A stretch of 64,000 nucleotides of DNA from Enoplolaimus lenunculus. Its lineage: Eukaryota; Nematoda; Enoplea; Enoplida; Thoracostomopsidae. Shown one piece after another: positions 12,408-24,705 of the stretch; positions within the stretch are counted from its first letter, which is position 1; every line of letters starts with the position of its first letter. The notes below the pieces were generated by a model. The model searched no databases and had not been told where the DNA came from. It saw only the letters and a list, made by a program, of their open reading frames with translations. The translations under genes were made by a program, and so were the position numbers. The stretch is taken from positions 444,001 through 508,000 of the forward strand of contig JASANG010000273.1 of assembly GCA_030248215.1 (NCBI GenBank). The letters run 5' to 3'.

Positions 12408-13280
12408 ATGCTACATTGCAACACTGGTCAGTTAACGTATACCGAAACACCAAAGGCACGGCCAAAACCAACAGATCATAACGACAAAATAGCCCATGAA
12501 ATTTTTGGGGAACCGAAAGAGGGCACTTTTACAGAGCAAAAATACTGCATATTCGCTGCGTTCGCTCGCAAAAACATTGCCGTTTTGTTTCTTCCCAAAA
12601 TACTGATCTATCTTGGTTTCACTCCAAACCAGAATCCGGCCAGAACTTTGTTTCTACAAAGATTGCAATTTCAACCGTGCTCACAATCGAGCCAGAAATA
12701 TTTTTCACTCCTAATTCTAAGACGATGACTATTAAACGTAGCTGTTTTTAATATCTCCAACTGCAACCCAGTGCTGGCGGAGGACCACGACTCTTTTTTA
12801 AGCCCCATATTGGCAAAATTAAATTTTTTTCGCGGACCACAAGCTAATAGAACAGTGAAACATTTTATTGAGGGACCCTCGGACCTGTTTGGGAGGGCGA
12901 CTATCCTAACGCGGGCTGACCTGAAACCCTTGTATACACACTTACACATGCATATATAACCGTATAATCACTGGTCTAAAATAAATACACAACCAAAATC
13001 GCCAGATATTAAAATAAAAAGAGTTGTCATTTCTGGTTTTAAAATAAATTTTGGATACAAACCCATTCTTTGAGAGAGAGCGAACGATGTGCCCGAAAAC
13101 CAATTTTGCTCTCAGCTTTTCAATATCCAAAGCGGTGGTGGCCGGGGCCAATCAACTAAAAGACTCTCTGCCTTGCGTTCAAAACAACACATATTGCACA
13201 CACGATGGGCCCAAGATTTTGGCCCGTTATTTTTGGCCATTTGTTCTCGATACCGTGCATATTTGTACGGTATCGTATGG
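12408..13280. other. Stretch of moderate composition, no gene assigned
   Basis: Several medium-length open frames on both strands (for example 12408-12728 plus and 12942-13151 minus) overlap here. None resembles a known family and none shows good splice signals, so I do not call a gene. Confidence 0.35.
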
Positions 13281-13470
13281 AGGTACTATATATATATGTG
13301 TGTATGTAGTTAAATCATATGTTTATATTATTTATGCATGTATATAGAATATGTGTATAAATATTTATATACATATAGATACACACCAATAAATATATAT
13401 CATATATAATATTAATATATATACATATTTATATTTAATATATATATAAATATATATATACATATTACGC
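13281..13470. repeat. TA-rich microsatellite-like tract
   Basis: Nearly pure alternating A/T with TATATA and ATATAT words and occasional TGTGTG. No other feature is visible. Confidence 0.7.
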
Positions 13471-14164
13471 AACAGCAGTGGTGAGGGACAGTGGGACTGT
13501 GGGGCAAATGGGTACAAACTCAAAATCAATATTTGTGTTACATATGCAAGATCCGATAAAATATCAAAATAAATTATACGTTGATGTGTGTCAATTTAGG
13601 TCCTACAACTGCGTTCTTTGAGGGCACACAAAGGTCGAAAGTGTTTAGGGTCACACCCGAAGCTACTATATAGTTCTAAAGGTCAGCATTTTTAAAGCCA
13701 GGAAAACTAAAACAATGGTTCGGGGTGAAAGATGAGCTAGACAGTTCCATTTTGCAGTAAAATGCAATTGCCAACAACATTGCAAAAGTGAAATTTGGGA
13801 TTTTGGAAAGCACAGTGCTTATTGTTACCATTTGGTGCCATATAACGCCACAAAAGAAGTACTACGTATATCGTTAAACATGTATTAATTTTGGGCTTGG
13901 AACAATGTTTTGTTGTTAAATCGGAAGTAAGCAGATCAATCGCAGATGCAGATAGTGATGAAACAAGCAATAAAACAGACTCTTCCTGAGCCGAAATTAA
14001 AACGCAATGAAACCTTAATATATTGTGCAGTTCAGCAGATTCTGTCGCCACGATATACCGCAAGTCAACCCAATTAAATATTTTCTGACTCAGGGCCGTA
14101 GGTAGCTCACTTTGCTGGGGAACCACAATTTTAAGAGGAGTATGTGGCTGAAAATAACGTCCAT

Positions 14165-14290
14165 GTAAAGATCAGGGGCGGAACGTTTTTCTGCAGGAAT
14201 GCCATATAGTAAGCTAAAGCTTTAGTTGAATTTCGTGCTTAGGCTTAGGTATAAGCTTATTCTTACGCTTAGGCTTAGACTTGAATATAC
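14165..14290. mobile_element. Partial copy of the CTTAGGC fold-back element
   Basis: GGGGCGGAACGTTTTTCTG followed by AAGCTTTAG and CTTAGGCTTAGG words matches the left half of the complete element at 22585-22867. The right half is not recognisable. Confidence 0.55.
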
Positions 14291-17200
14291 ATATATGACT
14301 GTTGCGTCCCTGTTCTTACACGGGCAGAAACAAGTTTACAAGTGGGAGCTAAAATTTTTCTAAGAGAGAAGATATGCATAACGCTCTTATCAGGTTGAGA
14401 CCCACTTGCCTTCTCTGATTGCGGGCATATCCCAGATTTACCATTGCAAAATTTTCAAAGTTGATAAGTGAAAGTTCTACGATTTCTGTCGCAATAATTA
14501 TATCAGCGCGCCCATGAATTTGAAATTTGAAATACAAATTAATAAAATTTTTTCAATTTTAAATTTCAATACGACGAAAAAACAATAAAAACACAGCCTA
14601 CCCTGCCGAGCCAAAGCAGCCGCCGCATACCGCCATTTGGGGGGCCCATCCCAAATTGGGGCTCCCACCCTGAAATTTGAAACAAAAAAATTGAAAAATA
14701 TTTTCATCATCAAAAGGGGCCCCACCCTGGAATTTGAAAAAAGGCCATTTAGGCCTGCTCCGGCGCTGCCTACCCTGAGCGATTTCAATTTTTCCAAACG
14801 TATGCCGCTGGCATAAAACATGCTGAAAAAGAAGCTAAAATATAACTGTCTTAAAGTTGATTTGACAACTTAAAACCAGTGTCTGATTATAATTAAATTG
14901 TTCACCAATGAAACGCTCTCAAGTTATTTGACGAAAATCATACACACAGTGCGGGTAGCAACGAGTTAATATTTCCTTCTTCACACGCGAAAGATTTTCC
15001 CATGCAGTTATTTTTTTAACTTGATTCTTTTTTAGCTATTAGTATTTCATGGCTAGGCTCCATATTATCCGCTTGTAATGTAAGTATTTCACCCAGAGCA
15101 GGTTAACCCTAAACAGATGGATAAATTTCCACTTTCGCGGTTTTACAGATCTCGGTCGGTGTCGCGTGGTTTTTGGAATGAAACATTTTCAGAAAAACTA
15201 AAAACGTTATATCTTCACAAAGTTATCCGACTCTATTGCATTCACTGCATGGGTCGTTCCTTCTGCCGTTATGTCCCAATCAACATTTACGTCCATAAAA
15301 TTTCTTAAACATCCATACTTTACCCGAATCTACACCAATTTGTTGCCCGACAACTTGTCGCCCGACTATTCACTAAGCCTCCGTTTGAACGTAAAGCATA
15401 ATGCTAAGCCAAAGCCAAAGGTAATAATTTGTGACAAACCGTCGAGTCGATGAGATGTCCATTATTTTGAGTTGTCAGTCGTCGAGTTGTCGGGCGACTA
15501 CCCAATTCTTGCGAAACCCCTTTATTCTTATCAGATTCCAGCGCAATCAAAGCAGTAGCATCTGCAGGAGGCATTAAGATATTTTTTATTCGTAAGTGAC
15601 GGTAATGTAGCATTGGCATAGAATAATATTGTTGCCGACTTGTCTGCCAATGCAATGATAAAACAAATATTAAGTTAATCGCAGCATCACAGTCCTCAGG
15701 TTTTCATTTCGGAACCGTATGTGTATAAAGCTCATTTTGAACCATTTTGCGAACAATCGGCAACAAAATTGTTTAGTTCAGGATCCTATTACTAATGTAA
15801 AGTCTGGTTCCTGCCTACAGAAATTTTGACACAGGACATATATTCGCTTTATGCTATCTCGTTTATACGACCCTGGTGTCGGTTCCTTCCGATCCTGTTA
15901 TCGCGGCACGTCACAATAAAGCCGCACCACCTTACCATACGGGTTGCTGGTCCTTCCTGCGTGACATTTTTGCCGTTTTACTCGGCATAAAATCAACATA
16001 ATACAACACTGTTTTATCCGGTCCAGTAAAACGAAAAAAACGTCAGATATGTGAACTCAGTTTTATGGAAAATCCCAGAGGGAGTTTACAGTCCGGCGTA
16101 TGTAATCTAATCTCATTATGAGCTAACAGACTTGCACATTGGTATTACGAGTAATTTGCAGTGTTAAAAATGGTTTAATTTGACTAAAATGACTCTAAAC
16201 TGCACTGCCATATATGTGTAGCCAGAAATTTGGTTTGAGGGTTATCACAAGAATTGTATGTTTATCCTTTGGGCCTAAAATCAAATTCTCCAAACTAACA
16301 AATATTTTTTGAGCGAAATAGTTTGCTTTTCAAAATCATTGTAGGGAGTGGCTATGGCCCTGTAGCCCGCACTGGCTGCAGCGTTGTTTGCAGCTTTGTA
16401 AACGTTTATTGACCCTGGTTTCTAGGTCGAAAAACTTATAGTTTAAGAAATCGAACAGTCACTGGTTCTTACAAAACCCGGTGGGTTTACGGTGTTTGCA
16501 GGAACGGTTATATAAGAACAGATGTAGAATAAGCGCTCGTATTAATACACTATCCCAAGTACCGTAATCACTGACAGTTCTGAGAAAAAAATTACACTAA
16601 ACTACACCACCACCACAACCAGCAACAACAACAACAACAACAACAACAACACCAATCTAGAACCACTACAGTCCAAACAACCTGGATCCATTACTGTCCC
16701 TTAAAGGCAAAACCTTTTCAAAGTTCTTAGATGGATTAGTGTAGTTTCTTCTTAAATTAATGCAGATAATTGTTGATATGGGTCCATAGTAAAGATGAAC
16801 TAGTGTAATGCATGCTCTTGGACTATCTTAAAGGCCTGTCCGGTGAGAGACAGAGACACAGAAAGACTTGCAGACTTTAATCCTTAGGGTTATGATTTGT
16901 TGTGTTTGGGCCTACGCCTAGCAATAGGATTATGTTCAGGTTTAGTGGGAAACCCGCATAGTTAATATTATGCTACACTTTTTTATAAATTGACTGAGAA
17001 GGTTAATGGACCTCAGGAGCGTCCGCAGAAAGTTATATATAAGCGGCTCACTTAATAATTTTGGTTGCCTCCTACAATTGGCATTCAAGATTGGTTACTT
17101 TTCGACCAAGCCTATTAGGGGTTTGAGCCAAATTTAGCAGGAGCACGGCCCACCAATTCCCACCGCCTTGGGGACGGCCATGATGGACATTTACCCTCAA

Positions 17201-18006
17201 TCAAAATACCGAAACCTTTCAAGATAAAATTAAAGCACTAGTATTTTACCGTTGTACATAAAATCAACCCAAAATTACGCGTGACTGACAGGGTACAACG
17301 GAAGCCTGTCTTCGACGCTGGCAGACAATCATCCTCTGGTTTTGAGTCCAATAGCAGTTTTACCGGAGGTTTTTCTCAAAAAAGTAAAAAAAAAACACAA
17401 TTTTTGACAGTTCATAAACTACTGTCGAAACGAGCGAATTTAATCTGATTTCAGTTATACTAGATTTCACTCCAAATCTAACCCGCTTCTAGCTCCAGTA
17501 TATATTGTGGACCTTTCGGCTTCAAGATTTTGAGTCTCCGGTTACACCCTTGTTTGTAGTTAGAACCAGGAACCAAAAAAATTACAAACACGAAAATATA
17601 TACCCTCGTGTCTAAACAACATAAACCAGTCATAACCAGGGTCAGAGGCACTCAACGACCACTTTTCATCGCTTCAATAATCTGGCAAGTTACCTCCGAG
17701 CACGACACAGGCTTTTGAGGGCACCGAGCTGAAAATGCGGGTTAACCAAGATATTGACGAGTAGGTAAGCCCGCAACATTCAAAGACGTTTCTTTTGATA
17801 ACCACATGGCCTTTTATGCTACCAGTTAATCATTTTGCTGCGATGGAATATGTGTTTATGGTTTTATTTAAGGAGAATATAAATTTAAATTTCCAACAAA
17901 GCACGTATTGCGAAATGGTTTTAGGGGTCATAAACTTTGGAATTAAAATGCGAAAAGTTTGAACGTTTTGTAGGTGGTACTGAATCTGGAAAGAAACGTG
18001 TCATTG
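14291..18006. other. Gene-free stretch with scattered small repeats
   Basis: No exon supported. Notable small items are repeats of GAAATTTGAAA near 14515-14745; an inverted repeat around GTCGCCCGAC at about 15340-15372 and 15478-15505; and a (CAA)n microsatellite at 16617-16651. Confidence 0.45.
16617..16651 (+). repeat. (CAA)n microsatellite
   Basis: About eleven CAA/ACA triplets, interrupted near the ends. It is not part of a supported reading frame. Confidence 0.8.
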
Positions 18007-18234
18007 CACTGTAAACTCTAGTTAATTGATTTTAATTCAGATTTGAATCACTGAGCCTGAATTAGGTTTTTCATAACTTCTGAATTGACTGAACTCATTC
18101 TGAGTTAACTAATCAACTCACTTGGAATTATTAAACTCAGCGTGTGTTAATATTCACCATTATTAACTCAGAAATATGCAGAAACAACTAACTCTGTTTC
18201 TCTGTTGATTATTCAATTCATTGGAATTACAGTG
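18007..18234. mobile_element. GAGTTGATT-family MITE, copy 2
   Basis: 228 bp bounded by CACTGTAAACTCTAG and the inverted CATTGGAATTACAGTG. The interior has AACTCAGAAATA, TTCTGAGTTAACT and related words, as in copies 1 and 3. It is non-coding. Confidence 0.7.
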
Positions 18235-19265
18235 CGGCTGGATCGCTTGAATTTTTAACATAAATATTTACTTTAACAGGGGCGGATCATGAAAAACTTT
18301 AAGGTGGTCTACAAATCCGTATCCACGATACATCCTGATTAAAAAGTCAAATTATTGGATATGAGCGAATGTTTGTATAACTCATGCCACGATGATACGA
18401 AGACGTATTCAAGATATTCAAAAGAGCCGATTCCGAACAAGCTGACGTGGTAACTTCAATATAAATGCGAAAACTTACATGTGTGAATTACGCTTTAGTA
18501 TTGTTCCTCTACTCGTTGTCAAATACAATTAACCACTTAAGCTGTTAGCACAACTTTAAACATGGTTTTAAAAATAACGTTTACGGAACCAGAAAGTGAA
18601 AGATACAGGAATTTCCTACCGGAACTGGAAGTCCAAGCATAAACATTAGCAAAAAAATAGTCTAAAGGTAAAGCTTACGTTATTGTAGTCCGCAGGGAAA
18701 CCTTCCGCCCTTGATCTTTACATCGACCAAAACCACAAACCAATAATTGAATTTTTCACATTGAAAACCCAAATAAATGAGCATTAACGATTGTTTCAAT
18801 TAAAATTCCTGAAATTTGTAATTTGAATTTCGTTTCTTGCATCTAATAGCTTATCCATAAAAATTAAATTTTGAAATATTGTTCGATATATATTAGTATC
18901 ATATTGCTAATATTTAGAGTAGTTGCTTGGAAAAATAACGGTGATATCGAGTTCAAAAACGTAAAATGACCCCATTTGTCACATAAAACCAAAAAACGGA
19001 TACAAATATTTACGATAGATATATTAAAAATATGTATGTAATGATTTTATATACATATACATTATATGTACAGATATATACTGGAATAAAGTTGCACTAG
19101 GCATACGGGTTAGTTTACATAAAGACCAGACGGAAAATATCTTCATATGGCTCGGCTCCGTAGCCATAGGGGGTCATTGGTGCTCACACGCCCTGGAAGA
19201 ATTTTGTCCCACCTGTAAATTTTTCGACATTGCCTGTTGTTAGCCATCTAAAACCGTAATCACCA
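18235..19265. other. Gene-free stretch
   Basis: No exon or defined element recognised; AT-rich with a short TATATA tract near 19010-19085. Confidence 0.4.
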
Positions 19266-19656
19266 ATGGATCTACCAGATATTAATTTTACCGGATACCG
19301 GAACCAGCACCGGATAGTGAATTTTCTACCGGAACCGGATGTTAACCGGATATAGGATATAAATCTGTGCACTGTTGAAAGCATTTGAGTCGTGCAAAAA
19401 TATATAGTTATGGATTTAATATTAATTTTTGGCTCGGATTTTTCGACTCCATGCCAGTGTCTACTCTTGACTAGCCCGGAATTGCAGTCGCTGCGAAATA
19501 TCTTGTATTTCGACATGTAAAAAGCAGCTTTATGATATTTGGAACCACAACCGCAAATATCCGGTATCCGGTAGGTTTTACCGGATACTGAGACCTGATA
19601 CGGATGTCGATTTTGCCGGATGTTAAACGGGAACCAGATATCCGGTCGATCCCTAC
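19266..19656. mobile_element. CCGGAT-rich inverted-repeat element
   Basis: About 390 bp. The left end reads GGATCTACCAGATAT and the right end is its near inverse (ATATCCGGTCGATCC). ACCGGATA and CCGGTAGG words sit at both ends around an AT-rich core. It resembles the other CCGG-ended elements but has different extreme ends. Non-coding; no target-site duplication identified. Confidence 0.5.
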
Positions 19657-21186
19657 CCCGAGCAAGGTGAGCTGCGCCTCCGGTTCAGAAATCTGGTGTT
19701 TCGAATTTGAAAATTATAGACACGGATATATATGTAATCCATAAATACGTATGTTAAACATGTGAGTATATATCAGAAGTGTACATAAAAAAGATACGGA
19801 ATGTACCTCCCTAAATTTCTGGAGAGACAAAAACGGAACTTTTATGTTCAGAATAAATTCGGCGTGGGTCATACAACTTTCGCTCGCTAAATGCCCGTTC
19901 GCAAATAACTTTTATATGGAATATAAACTCTGACTGAAATCAAACCTCAGCTACGCCCCTATACACATAAATGTATATATTAAAATATATTTACATTTAT
20001 AAAATATTGCAATCCGAAAATTTAATAAAACAATTTAAAACGAGCAACATTACCAGTTCAAAGTAAACCCAAAGCAAATCAACCGGTAATTCGTACAAAC
20101 AGGACGTTACAATTGTAAATGCACAATTTATTAAATTGCAAGCAATTAAGATTTCTTTAATTTCCAATAATCAAAATAGATGTATTTCGACGAATATTCA
20201 GAGCGAATTGACAGTTACGGGGTCGAGGCTACGGTGACTATGGTATATCTAACAAGTACAGATCTTGGGAAATCCCGGGATCAATCTCCCCACTAGACCC
20301 CAACAAAATTGAAATTTTCTTAGCAATTGAATTCAGAGGCGGATGCGAAAACTTCTGATAGGGGTCGGGCTAAACAAGTGTTGGTGCAGTGCGTTTGAAA
20401 ATTAACAACATTTTTGCCTAATGTGGTCTTTTAAAAGAAAAAACCTTTGATCTGTTTCCGCAACAGTTCAGGGATGATACGCTGAGTTGCACGCGACCCG
20501 CGGGTAAATGCGGGCCGAGTAAGAAGTTTTTGACGTGGGGAACTCCCGATGGCCAAGTGTATAAATGTGCCCTTCTTTTCGCTGGGCACATCACCGACTC
20601 GGGTAACTTTCGAGTAATTTTGAAGTCTTCATTGCGAGATTTTTAAAAATAAACTTAGAGATTAACTTTTTGGGACGTTATTTTAACTGCATACGTCTGT
20701 CTTATACCGCAAACTTTATATCCGGCGAAACCTGCTGACTTTCGGCCGGGTATTTTTCACCTCCGGGTGGCACCCTGCTGCCAGTAGTATGTGCATATGG
20801 CTGGAAGGACTAACTAAACTAGAATTTTAAGTTTTACTTAAACTAACGCATTTTTAAGTTTAACACGAGTTTAAGAATACTTATTTTTTGATTAACAAAC
20901 AAGAGCTGCCGTGTATCTAAGAGTTCAATAAGTTTAGCTTAAACTGAAAATATGTAAGATTTCAAATGAAATTAAGCGTAAACCTACCTGTTAGTTTAGT
21001 TAATCTAAAAAGTTAGTTTAATACTGGTGGATTAGCTTAATCATAAATCAAGATAGTTTAAGCTTTTAGAGAGTAGTTGCAGCACTATTACTGGAAATTT
21101 GGTATGCGGGTAGCGCCACAGGCAAAATCTGTGAAGTGTAATAACACCAACTGCTGCGGAGTTTTACCAATTGATACGAACAATCA
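19657..21186. other. Gene-free stretch
   Basis: No exon supported. Around 20815-21075 words like AAGTTTAAC and GTTAGTTTAGTTAA occur in both orientations and suggest another old fold-back repeat, but I could not fix its ends. Confidence 0.4.
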
Positions 21187-21438
21187 CACTGCAAATTCCA
21201 ATGAGTTAATTTTAACTCGGAAGGAGTTGAATCCAGTCAGAAGCCTGAGCTATGAATTGGGTCTTTCAGAAGTCAGAATTCTGAAAGGATTGAACTCTTT
21301 CTGAGTTAATTAATCAACTCACCGCCGGCATTAAATCAGCTCAGAGCGAGTTGACATTTTTTGTTATTAACTCAGAAACAGCCAGATATGACTAAATTCG
21401 CTGAGTTGATTATAATCAACTCATCGGAATTTACAGTG
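21187..21438. mobile_element. GAGTTGATT-family MITE, copy 3
   Basis: 252 bp with the best preserved ends of the family: CACTGCAAATTCCAATGAG on the left and the inverted CTCATCGGAATTTACAGTG on the right. The interior carries GAGTTGAATCCAG, TTCTGAAAGGATTGAACTC and AACTCAGAAACAG. It has no coding capacity and would fold on itself. Confidence 0.8.
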
Positions 21439-22584
21439 CAGAAATTAAAAATTCGTAAGGAACTTAGAAACCTTACCATTTTAGCTCAAAAATTTTCCTG
21501 ACAGAAAGGGGGGGCGCGTGCGCCCCCACATCTCGCTTCTGGAGCCGCTCGCGTGAGGAAAGCATGTGAACTATTTTCATACAGCACGCCTGGCTATACC
21601 GAAAATAAAAATCATAAAAATTAGTTTCTCGAACACTACAAGCAAATTTTCTCCAAAACACGAGCCACGTAATTTAAAAAGCCGAAATCAGTTTCGCTGG
21701 AGGACACCAAGTGCTCGAGTGGGATTGCCGTACGATGCAGGGTGTGTAAATAGCCGCAGCGCTGCTACTCTGTCTGTTACACGAAAAGAAACTTACGAAA
21801 TTTCAGAAAATATATATTAATAAATATAAATAAATAAATGAAAAATTATTGCAATTTATTGCTGCGGTTATGATCCATAATCACATATTGCGCTGTGCAT
21901 GACATTACCGCGCTGCCGAATTTGTGCAAAAATTCAGTTCAAATCACGATTTCAATGTTTAAAATTTGAAAAATACCAACAACAAAAAAAGCATAAACCG
22001 CCACATACATATTTGCGCGACACTTTGAGCATTTTAGTTTTATATTGTTAAAAATTCATATATTCATATCTATAGGTTTGTAAAGCCATACTGACAGAGA
22101 AGGGGTCAACGGGCGGGGCGGATTTCAATCCCATTTTGTCAGGTAAAGAATTCTACAGCTTCGTTAACGATTTTTAAGTTGTGTTTAAAGAGCCCTCTAT
22201 ATATTAGTTGCATTACTTTGTTGGTCCCCACCAATAATTTCTGGGTATCATATGCGTAAAGCTTTGTTATAACTCAGGCATACGTTCTGAAAACATATTT
22301 TAGTGGCCTGGTACTACCAAGCGAATCTTGCTGAATCATCTGTCGATCATAAATTTACGTTGAATTTGATTCAACAAAAATTTTTGTGGCATAAACATAT
22401 TGGTAAATGCTTGTAGGCTGACCACAGAAAACATACCATGTAAAAGTACACAACGATTTCTGGTCGCTGGTGAATCCAAGGCGGGCATCCAGGCCTAGCT
22501 ACCCAACAGGAATGAAAACCTAAATCTTGTGTTGAAACTAATATTGCGGTTAGCTTCCCGGGCCCATGTAAAGATAAGGGGCGG
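21439..22584. other. Gene-free stretch
   Basis: Short open frames only, none with family resemblance or convincing splice sites. Confidence 0.4.
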
Positions 22585-22867
22585 AACGTTTTTCTGTGGG
22601 ACTAGAAAAGAGTGAGCTTAAGCTTTAGACTAATTTTTTTGCTTGACTTAGGCTTAGGTTTAGGAATATGTTCATTTTTAATGCTTAGGCTTAGGTATAG
22701 GCCCAGAACCGTGGCGCTACTGTAATATAAGCATATACTTAAGCCTAAGCTCATGAGTAAGAATGAGCTTACGCCAATGCTTAAGACTTGACCTAAGGCT
22801 AGCATAAGCAAAACAATTAATTTAAAAGCTTAAGCTTTACTCTATTCCAGTCCCACAGCAAAACGTA
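22585..22867. mobile_element. CTTAGGC fold-back element (complete)
   Basis: About 283 bp, nearly palindromic overall. The left arm begins AACGTTTTTCTGTGGGACT and contains GAGCTTAAGCTTTAG. The right arm ends AGTCCCACAGCAAAACGT and contains AAAGCTTAAGCTTTAC. The left half is filled with CTTAGGCTTAGG words and the right half with their inverse CCTAAGC. Its core is a telomere-like hexamer in both orientations. It is non-coding. Confidence 0.75.
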
Positions 22868-22987
22868 TTTGAATATTTTTCATGTCTTGACAGAGCTGTT
22901 CCCTATATAAAATAGGCCAATACCCTAAAAGGCCATCACATTTTTCCGGGACAGCAATGTACCGGGAGTACACACAACAAATATAAT

Positions 22988-23165
22988 TGGGACAGCTGAG
23001 GCAGTTGGGACTGCGGGACAGTTGGGACAACGGGACAGTTGGGACACTAGAACAGTTGAGACAATTGGTACTGTTGGAACAGCGGGACAGTTGGGTCAGC
23101 GGAACAGTTGGGTCAGCGGGATAGTTGGACAGCGGAGCAGTTGAGACAGCAAACCAGTTGAGCCC
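22988..23165 (+). repeat. Minisatellite based on GGGACAGTTGGGAC
   Basis: About ten imperfect units of 10 to 20 bases, each a variant of GGGACAGTT or GGGTCAGC, over about 175 bases. Purine-rich on the plus strand. It directly follows the fold-back element. Confidence 0.8.
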
Positions 23166-23598
23166 ACAAGAAAAAGCTTCTCCACATCGAAAAATTTTCT
23201 TTAGTAAACACGAGCGTGTATGTTTGTACTCCTGTTATATTGCTGTCCCGGGACAACGGGACGTCCTTTATCATGACATCGGCTATACGGTGCAACCGGT
23301 GATGAAAAAAACCTGAGCAGAAGGCCAACTAATTTTGCCGGAACTGGAGCCCGAGTTGAAACCAAAGGTGATGGAAATGTCGAATTTATTTTATTTTAAC
23401 AATGAAATGATCTTCAGTGTCGCAAAAAATTTGTTTTGCGCAATCACCAAGCCAAAAGGACCCAGTCCTAGTTTGCTCAACAGAAAACAAATTCAGTACA
23501 AATAGTTTACTGAAGGCCGCATAAAAAGGAACAGTATCATTATTAAAAGATGTGCAAATTCTCACGACTATATATTATACTGATGTAAAAACACGACT

Positions 23599-23869
23599 AC
23601 ACCGTAAAAAATGTTGCGTCAAACTGACTCTCTCCAGAATAAACTTTTCCGGTCTACGCAAACTGAGTCAAATTCGACTCCGCCAGAGTCAAAATAGGCT
23701 TTTCCGGTCTACGCAAACTGAGTCAAATTCGACTCCGCCATAGTCAAATGCGACTCACTGAGCGACTCGGGTGAGTCAAATTTTACTCTGACGGAATCGA
23801 ATTTTGACTCAGTTTGTTCAAGCCTATTTCGTTCGGACAGTCAATCTGACTCACCGTTTTTTGCAGTGT
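23599..23869. mobile_element. GACTC-rich MITE with TA target site
   Basis: 271 bp with ends CACCGTAAAAAATG and, inverted, CACTGCAAAAAACGGTGAG, bounded by TA on each side. The interior contains a 55-bp direct repeat (starts near 23644 and 23699) with TTTTCCGGTCTACGC. GACTC and GAGTC words recur throughout. A fragment of the same family lies near 39880-39965. Confidence 0.7.
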
Positions 23870-24094
23870 AAGGCTTGAATAAAAATCATGAGGTTCCAAC
23901 AAAACTACTGTTTTCGGCAAAAATTGGTGCACATTTTTGCGGTTAAGCGTTTCCGTTTGCCAAATTAAAAATTCTTAATAGTTAGACACGGAACTGGTAT
24001 TTACTGACATTAAATACTTTATATCGTCTCTAACCTTTACATATTTCTCCTACACTTCATCCCCGAATTCCTGATAACAGTTCTTCGACGCAAA

Positions 24095-24705
24095 TTTTAT
24101 ACAAAATAAATTGTTTTGAATTCCAAGACGTCTACTTTCTTAAATTTTCAAGGCATAAATGTCTGGTATTTCAGACATTAATAGCCTTAAACAGTTAAAA
24201 AATTTGTGCCTGAAATGTTTAAAACATAAATATCTTATCTTCAAAAATTACTGTCGCCAATTCATGACATAAATTTCTCCCTTACAAAAAATAGTTGTCT
24301 TATATTCAAGACTAATTTACTGATTATTATGGATGTAAAAAAAGTTGCTCCGTATATATTCTTAGCAGTGTATATAAATAATCAAATTTCAAGGAAATCT
24401 CTGGTTGAGCTCAGGCTCCCTCCAACCTAAGTTTACATCTTGGACGTATCTTTGGTTGTAAAGTTAGGGCAAGTATTTCGTTGAGGTTTAGCCCAAATTT
24501 TGGAGTTACTTTCCAGGAAAATCTTTGTCCTGTATTTCAGACAAATTCGTTTTATACTTCAGAAATATTTGTCTTCTATTTCAAAAATATCTGCCTCAAT
24601 CGTTCACGATACAAAGTCTTAACTTTCAGACTTTTAAGTCTGAAAAATTTCAGACCCATATTTCTGAAAAATATATTTCCTGAATATAAGGCAATTTATT
24701 TTCCC
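24095..24705. mobile_element. MITE family A, longer copy 2
   Basis: Matches the 4729-5200 element along most of its length (for example TTTCTTAAATTTTCAAG, TTGAGCTCAGGCTCCC and TTTTGGAGT), with ends ATACAAAATAAATTG and GCAATTTATTTT. It is about 130 bp longer, because a segment near 24200-24340 is absent from copy 1. The ends are more decayed. Confidence 0.7.

Noticed and set aside
12054-13347. Cluster of medium open frames as a coding region
   Set aside because: Frames overlap on both strands without splice signals; the composition fits decayed repeats.
23113-23328. Frames over the GGGACAGTT minisatellite as genes
   Set aside because: They overlap tandem repeats on both strands and show no domain.
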